This document shows positions 1 to 7,605 of a stretch of DNA of 10,744 bases, in pieces. Source of the stretch: PALSA-1355 sp035496575 (GTDB taxonomy: Bacteria > Planctomycetota > Planctomycetia > Pirellulales > PALSA-1355). Below the pieces are notes generated by a model. That model had not been told where the DNA came from. It searched no databases and saw only the letters and a list, made by a program, of their open reading frames with translations. The stretch's first letter is position 1. Each line of letters starts with the position of its first letter. Both the position numbers and the translations under genes were made by a program. The stretch lies in assembly GCA_035496575.1 (NCBI GenBank), contig DATJEN010000003.1, positions 1 to 10,744 on the forward strand, in the 5' to 3' direction.

Positions 1-3000
1 TACACAGCCACGTCGGGAACGGTCACTTTCGCGCCGGGCGTTACTCAACAAGTGATTTCCGTTGCGATTGCGACAGACCAGGTGTTCGAACAGAACGAAC
101 ATTTCTTGCTGAACCTGGGCACTCCGGTCGGCGCCAGCCCCGGTCCAGATCACGTGCAGGGCACGATCATCGACGTCGTGCCATTGGCTCTGTTGGGCTT
201 TACCACCAATCAGTTCTCACAGCCGGAAGGTAGTTCCGGCACCACGAATTTCCTGTTTACCGCCACGCTTTCCAGCCCGACCACCGTGCCAGTGGTAGTG
301 ACCTACACGACTCAAAATGGCACCGCGACAGCGCCCAGCGATTATGTGGCCCAGAGCGGTACGTTCACATTCGCGCCCGGCGAAACCTCGAAGGTGATCA
401 CAATCGCCGTGGTGGGCGACACGGTGATCGAAGGCAACGAGACTTTTAGCCTCACTCTCAGCTCTACGTCCGCCCCGGTCACGGGAACAGCCAGCCCGGC
501 TACGGCCACCGCCACGGCCACGATTACAAACGACGATGGAACGCCGCTGTTGTTCATCAGCAACGCGTCGGCCGCGCCCGGAACCTCAAACGCCAATGCG
601 GTGTTCACGGTCACGCTTTCGACCACCACCACGGAAAACGTAATCGTCGGCTTTGCCACGCAAGACTTTACCGCCATCGCGAACGAAGACTACCTGCCGC
701 AGTCCGGCAATCTGACTTTCACGCCCGGCGGATCGCTCACGCAGTTCATCACCGTTCCCGTGCTCGGTCAGCTCTCGGCCACACTCGATGAAACCTTCTT
801 CGTGAACCTGTCGAGTGTTTCTCCCAATGCCGAAATCGGTGATGCCCAGGGAGTCGGCACGATCTTCCGGCAAGGCATTTCGGTCGGCGACGTGACCCTG
901 TTGGAAGGTGACGCAGGCACCAAGGCCGCCGTGTTCACCGTCAACCTGTCGCAACCACAGGGGCACAACGTGACGCTCCATTATGCGACGGCCGATGGAA
1001 CCGCCACAGCCGGCAGCGACTATACCGCAACCAGCGGCGACATCACGTTTAGCGGCAATGACACCATTAAAACGGTCACCGTACTGGTCACCGGCGATAC
1101 CACGGTCGAAGGAAATGAGACCTTCTTCCTGAACTTGTCGAACGCCAACGGCGCCGCGATCATCGATGGCCAGGCGACCGGCACGATCCAAAACGATGAT
1201 GGCACACTTGCACACGTGCGCTTGCAAATCGGCGACGCGCAAGGCAATCCGCTGCAGGGTCCGCTGGATCCCAACCAGAATTTCACGCTGCTTGTCTACG
1301 TGCAGGATGTGCAGCTAACGCCCACGGGAGTTTTCCAGGCGTTTGTCGACGTCAATTACGACAAGAACCTGGTGCAATTCACTGGCCCCATTAGCTTTGG
1401 TCCCGATTTCCCAGTGCCGGCGGGCGCCGACACCTCAACGGCGGGACTTTTGAATGAAGTCGGGGCGTTCGGGCCGATTGTCCCGCCGGCCAACCCGGGT
1501 GACGAGAAATTGTTCTTTAGCGCTCCCTTCAAGGCCATCAACGTCGGCCTGGCCAACTTTAGCGCGGACGCGGGCGACTTACCGGATCACGATTTCCTCG
1601 AGTACGGCCGGGATACACCCATTCCCCCCGACCACCTGGCTTTCGATGGCACGAGTGTCAACATTGGTCACAACATTCTGAGCGTGAACAATATCTCGCA
1701 GAGCGAGAGTTCCGGCGATTTCGTCTTTACCGTGACGCGGATTTTGCCCGACCCGAACGATGCCACGGTCGTCTTCCACACGGCCGACGGCACCGCCACC
1801 GCGGCGAGCGGCGATTACGTGCCCACGACGGGCACGCTCACCTTCACCGCGGAGCAGACGACAAAAACGGTCACCGTACACGTCAACAACGACACGCTCG
1901 ACGAACCGGACGAGACCTTCCAGCTTGTGCTGAGCGACGCGGTGGGCGCCACCGCCTCCACCTCGCCGGGCATCGCCACGATCGTGGATGACGACGGTCC
2001 TGTGGTTGTCAACATTGCCGGCGCAACGGGCGACGAAGGACAAAACCTGCAGTTCACCGTCACGCTCGCTTCCGTGAGCGGCCAGACCGTGATCGTGCCC
2101 TTCAACACCGCCAGCTCGCTGTCGGGCAACATCGCCACCGCCGGCAGCGATTACGACGCGACTTCTGGCGCCGTGACGTTCGCGCCCGGTGTAACGCAAC
2201 AGGTCATTAGCGTCCACGCGCTCAACGACATCGTGGCCGAGCCCAGCGAAACCTTCCGCGTGGTGTTGGGCCAGCCCGTGAACGCGGTCGTCGGGGTCGG
2301 GACGGCCACCGGCACGATCATCGACCTTCCGCCGGCCACGATCACCGGCTTTGTCTACGTCGATCTCAACAAAAACGGCATCAAGGATGGCAGCGAGACC
2401 GGAATCCAAGGCGTGATGGTCACCGCGACCGGCGCGAACGGCTTCTCGCAAACCGTGCTGACCGATGCGACCGGAGCTTACAGTTTCGTGGGCCTGGTGC
2501 CCGGCATCTACACGGTGACGGAAACTCAGCCCGGCTTTTACACGGATGGTCGCGACTTGCATAACGGGGTCGAAAGCCCGGTCAATGATTCGTTTACGAA
2601 CATCGTGCTGGCGGCCAGCGCCACGGCGGGCGGCTATAACTTTGGCGAGCTCGGGATTCGCTCCGACTTCGTCGCGACGTTCCTCAACCGCCGCGCGCTC
2701 TTCGCGACTGCCGTGGTCACCGGCGAATGGGGACCGCAAATCTCGACCAGCAGCACGGTCAATCCGCGAACCGGTGACATCTGGATTTCGTTCGACGGCG
2801 GCTGGACCGGAATGCGCACGATCGACGCCTTGTTCGACGGCGCTCTAGGCACCGCCACCATGACGTTGTACGACAACGCCAAGAATGCCGTTGCCGTCTC
2901 GAGTCCCACCGGCACGGGCGCTCAGCTCCAGTTCAACGGCACAAGTGGCCTGCCATACTTCCTGCGCGTCTCGGGCACCAACCCCAGCGTCCAGATTCAC

Positions 3001-3198
3001 ATCACGGATTCGGGTCCGACCGCCACGGCGACGGCCGCGACGGACACTTCGAGCACGAGCTCAGGCAACACGAACTTGCGGGCAGGCATGCTGGCATCGT
3101 CCTCGCCAACAGCCACGCCGCAGGCACAGACCTCACCCAGCGCCACCGATCCTGTGTGGTCGGAAGATGCCGACTGGATTGGCGACGCGACCGTCTGA
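1..3198 (+). CDS. Large secreted Calx-beta repeat protein with cohesin-like and SdrD B-like domains (5' truncated)
   Basis: The frame is open from base 1, so the visible 1065 residues are the C-terminal part of a longer protein; the GTG at 52 is internal. Calx-beta domains fall at about residues 1-60 (partial), 62-179, 181-291, 292-401, 558-667 and 668-778. Most carry the typical DGTATAGSDY, SGxxTFxPG and ETF cores, and several end in NDDG. Residues 402-557 interrupt the series and resemble a cohesin-type beta-sandwich (VDVNYDKNLVQF). Residues 779-885 match a SdrD B-like domain with an acidic loop D788-LNKNGIKDGSE that could bind calcium. Residues 886-1006 form a further beta domain (FLNRRALFAT, FDALFDG-like, PYFLRV), followed by a Ser/Thr/Ala linker and an acidic, Trp-containing tail. 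Calx-beta repeats are extracellular Ca-binding modules, so an adhesion or matrix role is inferred. No LPXTG, PEP-CTERM or transmembrane anchor is visible. Family assignment is firm; function is not. Confidence 0.9.
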   Translation, partial: YTATSGTVTFAPGVTQQVISVAIATDQVFEQNEHFLLNLGTPVGASPGPDHVQGTIIDVVPLALLGFTTNQFSQPEGSSGTTNFLFTATLSSPTTVPVVVTYTTQNGTATAPSDYVAQSGTFTFAPGETSKVITIAVVGDTVIEGNETFSLTLSSTSAPVTGTASPATATATATITNDDGTPLLFISNASAAPGTSNANAVFTVTLSTTTTENVIVGFATQDFTAIANEDYLPQSGNLTFTPGGSLTQFITVPVLGQLSATLDETFFVNLSSVSPNAEIGDAQGVGTIFRQGISVGDVTLLEGDAGTKAAVFTVNLSQPQGHNVTLHYATADGTATAGSDYTATSGDITFSGNDTIKTVTVLVTGDTTVEGNETFFLNLSNANGAAIIDGQATGTIQNDDGTLAHVRLQIGDAQGNPLQGPLDPNQNFTLLVYVQDVQLTPTGVFQAFVDVNYDKNLVQFTGPISFGPDFPVPAGADTSTAGLLNEVGAFGPIVPPANPGDEKLFFSAPFKAINVGLANFSADAGDLPDHDFLEYGRDTPIPPDHLAFDGTSVNIGHNILSVNNISQSESSGDFVFTVTRILPDPNDATVVFHTADGTATAASGDYVPTTGTLTFTAEQTTKTVTVHVNNDTLDEPDETFQLVLSDAVGATASTSPGIATIVDDDGPVVVNIAGATGDEGQNLQFTVTLASVSGQTVIVPFNTASSLSGNIATAGSDYDATSGAVTFAPGVTQQVISVHALNDIVAEPSETFRVVLGQPVNAVVGVGTATGTIIDLPPATITGFVYVDLNKNGIKDGSETGIQGVMVTATGANGFSQTVLTDATGAYSFVGLVPGIYTVTETQPGFYTDGRDLHNGVESPVNDSFTNIVLAASATAGGYNFGELGIRSDFVATFLNRRALFATAVVTGEWGPQISTSSTVNPRTGDIWISFDGGWTGMRTIDALFDGALGTATMTLYDNAKNAVAVSSPTGTGAQLQFNGTSGLPYFLRVSGTNPSVQIHITDSGPTATATAATDTSSTSSGNTNLRAGMLASSSPTATPQAQTSPSATDPVWSEDADWIGDATV

Positions 3199-3222
3199 AT
3201 TCGAATAAGGCCCCGCGATGCC

Positions 3223-3241
3223 GCTGCTCGCGCCGAGCAGC
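3223..3241 (+). terminator. Candidate terminator hairpin after the Calx-beta gene
   Basis: A perfect 8-bp stem, GCTGCTCG/CGAGCAGC, with a three-base CGC loop begins 25 bases after the stop codon at 3196-3198. It lies between that stop and the next promoter-like sequence. There is no T-run after it, so it is not a textbook intrinsic terminator. It could act as a weak terminator, an mRNA 3'-end stabiliser, or a protein-binding palindrome. Confidence 0.4.
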
Positions 3242-3247
3242 CTGCGA

Positions 3248-3276
3248 TTGTCGGGGCTTGTTCGTTGGGCGATAAT
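3248..3276 (+). promoter_or_regulatory. Putative sigma70-type promoter for the cytochrome gene
   Basis: TTGTCG at 3248-3253 (4 of 6 to TTGACA) and GATAAT at 3271-3276 (5 of 6 to TATAAT) are separated by exactly 17 bases. This would place the transcription start near 3283, about 75 bases before the preferred ATG at 3357. It sits in the 158-base intergenic gap just after the hairpin at 3223-3241, as expected for a new transcription unit. The call is by motif only; the housekeeping consensus of this organism is assumed. Confidence 0.4.
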
Positions 3277-3356
3277 CCTGGGACCTTGTGCCGAGCCGGC
3301 CCGCTTGATGGACCGTGCCGGCCGGTGCCAGCCCTGCAATGGGAGATTGCCTGACG

Positions 3357-5162
3357 ATGCTCTCGTTCGCCCCGGCCGCCTGCAATGTTGTCGCCCTGTT
3401 CGTGGTGTTTGTTACGTGCGCGACGTCGCTGGGCGAGGATCTGAAATCAGTCGCGGTCGACCGTTCGCCGGTTGACCTGGTGCTCACTCCCGACGGCGAG
3501 CGGCTGCTGGTGGCGAATCAAGGCTCGGGCAGCGTGTCGCTCGTGCGTCTCGGCGATGGCAAGGTGCTCGATGAAGCGGCGTGCGGCAAGCGGCCCTCGG
3601 CAATTGCCCTTTCGCACGACGGGCGCCGCGTGCTGGTGAGCGCCACACACAGTGGCGAGCTTGTGTCGCTGGCCGTTGAGGGCGATTCCCTGCTGCCACT
3701 GGGCAGGATCCAGCTTGGATTTGAGCCGCGCGGGGTTGCTCTCTCGCGCGATGAACGCCTGGCCTATGTCGCGCTCAGCGCGGCGGCGGCAGTGGCGGTC
3801 GTCGATCTCGAGACCAATAACGAGCTGGGCCGGATTCCGGTAAGCCGCTGGCCGAGGTATTTGGCGCTTTCGCCTGACGGCTCGCGGCTGGCGGTCGCTT
3901 GCAGTGGCGATGGCTGCATTTCGGTCGTCGACACCGCCACGCGAACGCATCTTTTCGACAGCAAGTTTCAGGGCTTGAACATCGGCCACCTGGATATCTC
4001 GCCCGACGGCCGCTACGCCTACTTCCCTTGGATGGTGTACGCCGACCGTCCCATCACGCCGGGCAACATTCGCGAGGGCTGGGTCCTTGGCAATCGCGTG
4101 GCGCGGGTGCGTTTGGACGAGCCGGCGCGTCGCGAAGCCCTGGCCATCGATCCGCGCGGAAAGGCCATTGCCGATCCGCATGGCGTCGTGCTCGATCCCA
4201 CGGGCAATTGGCTGGCCGTGTCGGCGTCGGGCACGCATGAGCTGGTGTTGTTCCGCCTGGCGGATTTGCCGCTGCGGCCGGATGGTCCAGGCGATCATCT
4301 GGCGCCGGAAATCGCGCGCGACCAGGACCGTTGCGTGCGCATCGCGCTCGGCGGCCGGCCGATGAACATCCGCTTTGATCGCGCCGGCGAGCACGTTTAT
4401 GTGGCCAATTCTTTGCTCAACTGCGTGCAGGTGGTGAGCGTCGCGAGCAGGCAGCTCGAGCGCACGATCGAACTGGGGCCTGCCCCGACTCCGTCGCTGG
4501 CGCGCCGGGGCGAAGCCATTTTCCACGACGCCAACCGCAGCACCGATGGTTGGTACAGTTGCCATAGCTGCCACTATGAGGGCGGCACGAATGCCGTCAC
4601 GATGGATACCAAGAACGACGGTTCGTTCGGCACCTATAAAATGGTGCTTAGCCTGCGCAATCTCGCGCAGACGGGGCCCTGGTTCTGGCATGGCTGGGAG
4701 ACCGACCTGCACCGCGCGCTTGGCCGCAGCATGGCCGAGACCATGCAAGGTCCGCCACCGAACGACGACGAGATCGCCGCGGTTGCCGCGTATCTGGCCG
4801 AGCTGCCCCCTTCGCCCAACTCGCGAAGAGCGGCCGATGGGGCTCTTTCGCCCGCCGCCGAGCGCGGCCGGCAAGTGTTTGCAGGCGCGGCAGCCAACTG
4901 CGCGAGCTGCCACAGCGGGCCGTACTTCACCGACGGCCAGGTACACGACGTGGGGCTCGCGTCCGAGTTCGACAAGTACGATGGCTACAACACGCCGTCG
5001 CTGTTGGGCATCGCCGACCGCGTCGGCTATCTGCACCACGGCCGCGCGAAATCGCTCGACGATCTACTCACCGGCTTGCACAGCCCACTAAAAGTCTCGG
5101 GCACCCGCGACCTGACCGACGCCGAGCGCGGCGATCTGGTGGAGTATTTGCAGGCGCTGTAG
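3357..5162 (+). CDS. Secreted YVTN beta-propeller fused to a di-haem cytochrome c peroxidase-like domain
   Basis: From the ATG at 3357 the protein has 601 residues. It starts with a hydrophobic signal peptide (core NVVALFVVFVTCATS), so export is likely. Residues about 25-370 hold at least six propeller blades with the recurring L-S-P-D-G-x-x-x-V-A pattern of YVTN/lactonase-like proteins. Residues about 375-601 form a cytochrome region with two covalent haem sites, C402-HSC-H406 and C515-AS-CH519, and the late TPSL...YLHHGRA motif (546-564) known from the CcpA/MauG di-haem family. Where that family often has Met in the YMHDG motif, this one has Leu559. Periplasmic electron transfer or peroxidase-type oxidation is inferred; the substrate is unknown. 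In-frame starts also exist at GTG 3315 and ATG 3339; 3357 is preferred because it gives the cleanest signal peptide and has GGGAG at 3341-3345, although 11 bases away. The DUF6624 gene follows closely. Confidence 0.87.
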   Translation: MLSFAPAACNVVALFVVFVTCATSLGEDLKSVAVDRSPVDLVLTPDGERLLVANQGSGSVSLVRLGDGKVLDEAACGKRPSAIALSHDGRRVLVSATHSGELVSLAVEGDSLLPLGRIQLGFEPRGVALSRDERLAYVALSAAAAVAVVDLETNNELGRIPVSRWPRYLALSPDGSRLAVACSGDGCISVVDTATRTHLFDSKFQGLNIGHLDISPDGRYAYFPWMVYADRPITPGNIREGWVLGNRVARVRLDEPARREALAIDPRGKAIADPHGVVLDPTGNWLAVSASGTHELVLFRLADLPLRPDGPGDHLAPEIARDQDRCVRIALGGRPMNIRFDRAGEHVYVANSLLNCVQVVSVASRQLERTIELGPAPTPSLARRGEAIFHDANRSTDGWYSCHSCHYEGGTNAVTMDTKNDGSFGTYKMVLSLRNLAQTGPWFWHGWETDLHRALGRSMAETMQGPPPNDDEIAAVAAYLAELPPSPNSRRAADGALSPAAERGRQVFAGAAANCASCHSGPYFTDGQVHDVGLASEFDKYDGYNTPSLLGIADRVGYLHHGRAKSLDDLLTGLHSPLKVSGTRDLTDAERGDLVEYLQAL

Positions 5163-5194
5163 TTCCTGGGCCCGCCGCACCTGTGATTTCGGCA

Positions 5195-5842
5195 ATGGGA
5201 ACATTGCTTCTGATCTGTGCTTTGCTAACCGCTTTCCAGGGCGGGCCGGACGCGCCAGCGGCACAGAATCCGAAATTGCGTGCGGAGTTGCTGCGCAGGG
5301 TCAAGCTGGACCAGGATGCTCGCGACGAGTGGATCCAATGGACAAAACGCCATGGCCAGGCTGGCGCGGCCGCTAACGCCGATTTCGATGGCGATCAACA
5401 AGCGGAGCTTGAAAAAATCGAGTCCGCCGTCAAGAAGGCTGACGCCGCGAACACTGCCTGGCTCAAGCAAGTGATTCGTGAGAAGGGTTGGCCCGCGATC
5501 AGCAAAGTGGGCGTGGATGGCGCGGACGCGGCCTGGCTGCTAGTTCAACACGCCGATGCCGACGCAAAGTTTCAGCGCGAATGTCTGGACTTGATGGCCC
5601 GGATGCCAGCCGACCAAGTCTCGAGAACGCGGCTGGCCTACTTGACCGATCGGGTTTTGCTGGCCGAAGGCAAGAAGCAGGTTTACGGTACTCAATTTCA
5701 AAGCGTGAACGGCAAGTGGGTTCCGCGAGAGCTGGAGGACCAGGCGCACGTTGACGAGCGTCGTTCGAAAGTGGGCCTGAACACGCTCGCCGAATACGTC
5801 CGGCAGCTAGAGGCGGCCTATGGCCCCGCGCCGGCGAAGTGA
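5195..5842 (+). CDS. Exported DUF6624 family protein
   Basis: This is a 215-residue protein (219 if the in-frame GTG at 5183 is used). It matches the DUF6624 family through a linked set of motifs: a basic/acidic N-terminal helix (LRRVKLDQDARDEW), an NTAWLK helix followed by a GWP turn, the WLLVQHADAD block with FQRECL after it, then AYLTDRVLLAEGKKQ, YGTQF, and a final DERRSKVGLNTLAEY helix. The family has no established biochemical role that I know of. The first ~16 residues (MGTLLLICALLTAFQG) are hydrophobic and look like a short signal peptide without a lipobox Cys. The gene begins only 32 bases (or 20) after the cytochrome stop, so it is probably co-transcribed with it. Neither start has a convincing Shine-Dalgarno sequence, so the start is uncertain and reinitiation from the upstream gene is possible. 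Confidence 0.8.
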   Translation: MGTLLLICALLTAFQGGPDAPAAQNPKLRAELLRRVKLDQDARDEWIQWTKRHGQAGAAANADFDGDQQAELEKIESAVKKADAANTAWLKQVIREKGWPAISKVGVDGADAAWLLVQHADADAKFQRECLDLMARMPADQVSRTRLAYLTDRVLLAEGKKQVYGTQFQSVNGKWVPRELEDQAHVDERRSKVGLNTLAEYVRQLEAAYGPAPAK

Positions 5843-5958
5843 ATCAGCTCGCGGGTAACATCCTTGGCGGCTGCACCCTTCGAACATGGGTGGTTACAAT
5901 TGCAGCTTGCAACTCGCCCGCCGATCCTCATTTGGCTTTGACCTCAACGGAGTCGCTC
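5843..5958 (+). promoter_or_regulatory. Intergenic leader before the phosphatase gene, with a weak -10-like box
   Basis: This 116-base gap holds TACAAT at 5895-5900, a 5 of 6 match to a sigma70 -10 box, but the -35 position 17 bases upstream (TGCACC, 5872-5877) is poor. Two small stems are present, CACCC/GGGTG (5874-5878 with 5888-5892) and TTGCA/TGCAA (5900-5904 with 5908-5912). Neither is long enough to call a terminator or riboswitch. A promoter is expected because the neighbouring genes differ in role, but the sequence support is weak. Confidence 0.22.
5949..5952 (+). promoter_or_regulatory. Ribosome binding site that fixes the phosphatase start
   Basis: GGAG at 5949-5952 lies six bases before the ATG at 5959. 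This supports 5959 over the in-frame GTG at 5839, which overlaps the DUF6624 stop and would add 40 residues in front of the signal peptide. Confidence 0.6.
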
Positions 5959-7545
5959 ATGCATCGCTTGTGCCTGTTGGCTGTGATCTGCGGCAGCTTC
6001 TTAGGGACTTCAATCAACACAGCCTCGGGCGCTCCGCCCACCTGGGATCACATTGTGATCGTCATCGAGGAGAACAAGTCGTTCGACCAGGTGCTCGGCA
6101 ATCCGGCAGCCGCCCCTTACCTGAACAACACATTGAAGGCCGGCGGTGCTTCGCTCGCCAATATGTATGCGATCACGCATCCGAGTCAGCCGAACTATCT
6201 GCAATTGTTTTCCGGTTCCAACCAAGGTGTCACTAACAACGACGACACAAGCCCAATCACGCCGTTTAACACGAGCAATCTGGGCTCTGAGTTGATTGGG
6301 GCGGGCAGAACCTTCACTGGCTACTCGGAATCGCTCCCTTCGGTCGGATACACCGGCTTTGAAGCCGACGGCGGACTCTATGCCCGCCGGCACAACCCAT
6401 GGGTGCAGTGGCAATCGCCTGATGCGCCCGCGAATAATCACCTGGCTCCAGCGCTCAACCAGCCGTTCGCCGCATTTCCTACCACTCCGTCTGGCTTTGC
6501 CAGCCTGCCTGCGGTCAGCATCGTTGTCCCCAACAACGCCCATAACATGCATGATGGCACGATCCTGGAAGGGGATGCCTGGTTGCAGTCGAATCTTGGC
6601 CCGTACGCCGCCTGGGCGAACAATAGCTCCAACAAGAGCCTGCTGATCGTTACCTTCGACGAAGACAACAGCGCCTCGCGCAACCTGATTCCCACGCTGC
6701 TCTATGGCGCGAACGTGAAAGCGGGCGCAACGGTCGAGGGCACCTGGACCGTGCACAACCTTCTGCACACGGTCGAGGAAGCCAACGCGACTGCACACGC
6801 GGGCGCTGCCGGCGATGTGCGTTCGATTGTCGGAGCGTTCATCCCTGATCCAATCACCCACACGGCTACTTTCCAGCAAGGTGTGAATGGTTATGCGGGG
6901 ACGACGGATACCTACATCGAGGCAGCCAACCCCAATACGGCGCATGGAGTGGCACCCAACACCACGTTGGTTGCGGATGGCTCGCCCTTGAGCCAGGGAC
7001 TGATCAGCTTCGACAATCTCTTTGGCAATGGGCCAGGTCAGGTGCCGCTCGGCGCCACGATCCAATCGGCCAAACTCTCGATATTGACCGGCTCGTCGGC
7101 CAATGACGAAACGCTCAGCAACATGGCGCTACACCAACTGACCGTATCGTTTAACAATGGCTCGACCTGGAATTCGCTGGGTTCCGGCATCAACCTGGGC
7201 AGCGAAGCAATCAGCACGCCGGAATTTGCGCTGACGCCCAATATCGAAGGTGACTATGCCATCTTCGACGTGTCTGATTCCATAGCTGCCTTCGCGGCAG
7301 CCGCCGCAGCGGGCGGCAATATCAACAAAGGTTGGCTGATCAATCCCAGCGGCACGGACGGCTGGCGATTTCGTTCCTCTGAATTCGCCACCATCGCAGA
7401 CCGTCCGCTCCTATCCATCACCTACACGATTCCGGAGCCCAACACGATGTGGCTGGCGTGCCTGGCCGCATGTGGTGTGTTTGGCTGGGGCTGCCAGGCC
7501 ACAGCTCGCTCTGGAATCGCTCGCGTGCTGCGCAGAACCCTCTGA
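5959..7545 (+). CDS. SapM-like secreted phosphoesterase with DNRLRE-like domain and PEP-CTERM tail
   Basis: The protein has 528 residues. Residues 1-24 are a signal peptide ending near TASGA. Residues about 28-295 belong to the acid phosphatase/phospholipase C-like phosphoesterase family (PF04185), in the branch that includes mycobacterial SapM. Visible motifs are E37-E38-N39-K, H74-PSQPNY, NLGSEL, YARRHNPWVQW, H198-DG, and D234-EDN with SRNLIPT. These acidic and His residues are the expected metal/phosphate ligands. Residues about 305-490 form a beta-rich domain resembling DNRLRE/CBM96-type modules (opening with TDTYIEAANPNTAHG and ending in RPLLSITYT). The C-terminus shows PEP at 492-494, a hydrophobic segment (MWLACLAACGVFGW) and a basic RR tail, the layout of a PEP-CTERM sorting signal. 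It is inferred to be an exported, surface-retained phosphomonoesterase, perhaps for phosphate scavenging; a phospholipase role is the alternative. The start is set by the ribosome binding site at 5949 and the signal peptide. Confidence 0.88.
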   Translation: MHRLCLLAVICGSFLGTSINTASGAPPTWDHIVIVIEENKSFDQVLGNPAAAPYLNNTLKAGGASLANMYAITHPSQPNYLQLFSGSNQGVTNNDDTSPITPFNTSNLGSELIGAGRTFTGYSESLPSVGYTGFEADGGLYARRHNPWVQWQSPDAPANNHLAPALNQPFAAFPTTPSGFASLPAVSIVVPNNAHNMHDGTILEGDAWLQSNLGPYAAWANNSSNKSLLIVTFDEDNSASRNLIPTLLYGANVKAGATVEGTWTVHNLLHTVEEANATAHAGAAGDVRSIVGAFIPDPITHTATFQQGVNGYAGTTDTYIEAANPNTAHGVAPNTTLVADGSPLSQGLISFDNLFGNGPGQVPLGATIQSAKLSILTGSSANDETLSNMALHQLTVSFNNGSTWNSLGSGINLGSEAISTPEFALTPNIEGDYAIFDVSDSIAAFAAAAAAGGNINKGWLINPSGTDGWRFRSSEFATIADRPLLSITYTIPEPNTMWLACLAACGVFGWGCQATARSGIARVLRRTL

Positions 7546-7550
7546 AATCT

Positions 7551-7575
7551 CACGTCCGCTGTTCTGGCGGATGTG
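7551..7575 (+). terminator. Candidate terminator hairpin after the phosphatase gene
   Basis: CACGTCCGC (7551-7559) pairs with GCGGATGTG (7567-7575) as a 9-bp stem with one G-T wobble and a 7-base loop. It starts five bases after the stop codon. The following bases (TCTGATGATATC) contain no T-run, so intrinsic termination is uncertain, but the position and strength suit a 3' end of the phosphatase transcript. Confidence 0.45.
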
Positions 7576-7605
7576 TCTGATGATATCGCATCGGCAGGCC
7601 AGTCA

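Noticed and set aside
499..525. Short repetitive ACGGCC/ACCGCC run that could be a microsatellite
   Set aside because: It encodes an ordinary Ala-Thr stretch at the end of a Calx-beta domain and is too short and imperfect to be a separate repeat element.
1579..2739. Minus-strand open frame of 386 codons opposite the Calx-beta gene
   Set aside because: Its Arg/Gly/Asp/Val-rich composition with no recognisable motif fits a shadow of the repetitive + strand gene.
3218..3475. Plus-strand 85-codon frame beginning before the cytochrome gene in another frame
   Set aside because: I considered it as a small gene or a frameshifted start of the cytochrome protein. Its latter part is Arg/Cys-rich shadow sequence, and the cytochrome frame already has its own signal peptide, so no frameshift is needed.
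3447..5039. Long minus-strand open frame of 530 codons opposite the cytochrome gene
   Set aside because: It is rich in Arg/Ala/Val/His without domain motifs and lies opposite a gene with clear haem sites and propeller repeats. Such antisense frames are common in GC-rich DNA.
5874..5912. Small stem-loops before the phosphatase gene as a possible riboswitch
   Set aside because: Stems of only five base pairs with no conserved riboswitch core visible; likely chance.
5839..5958. In-frame GTG at 5839 giving a 40-residue extension of the phosphatase
   Set aside because: The GTGA overlap with the DUF6624 stop is tempting as coupling. However, the extension would precede a normal signal peptide and has no ribosome binding site, whereas ATG 5959 has GGAG six bases upstream.
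6010..7065. Minus-strand frame of 351 codons opposite the phosphatase
   Set aside because: No domain signature, Arg-rich composition, and it fully overlaps a well-supported phosphatase gene.
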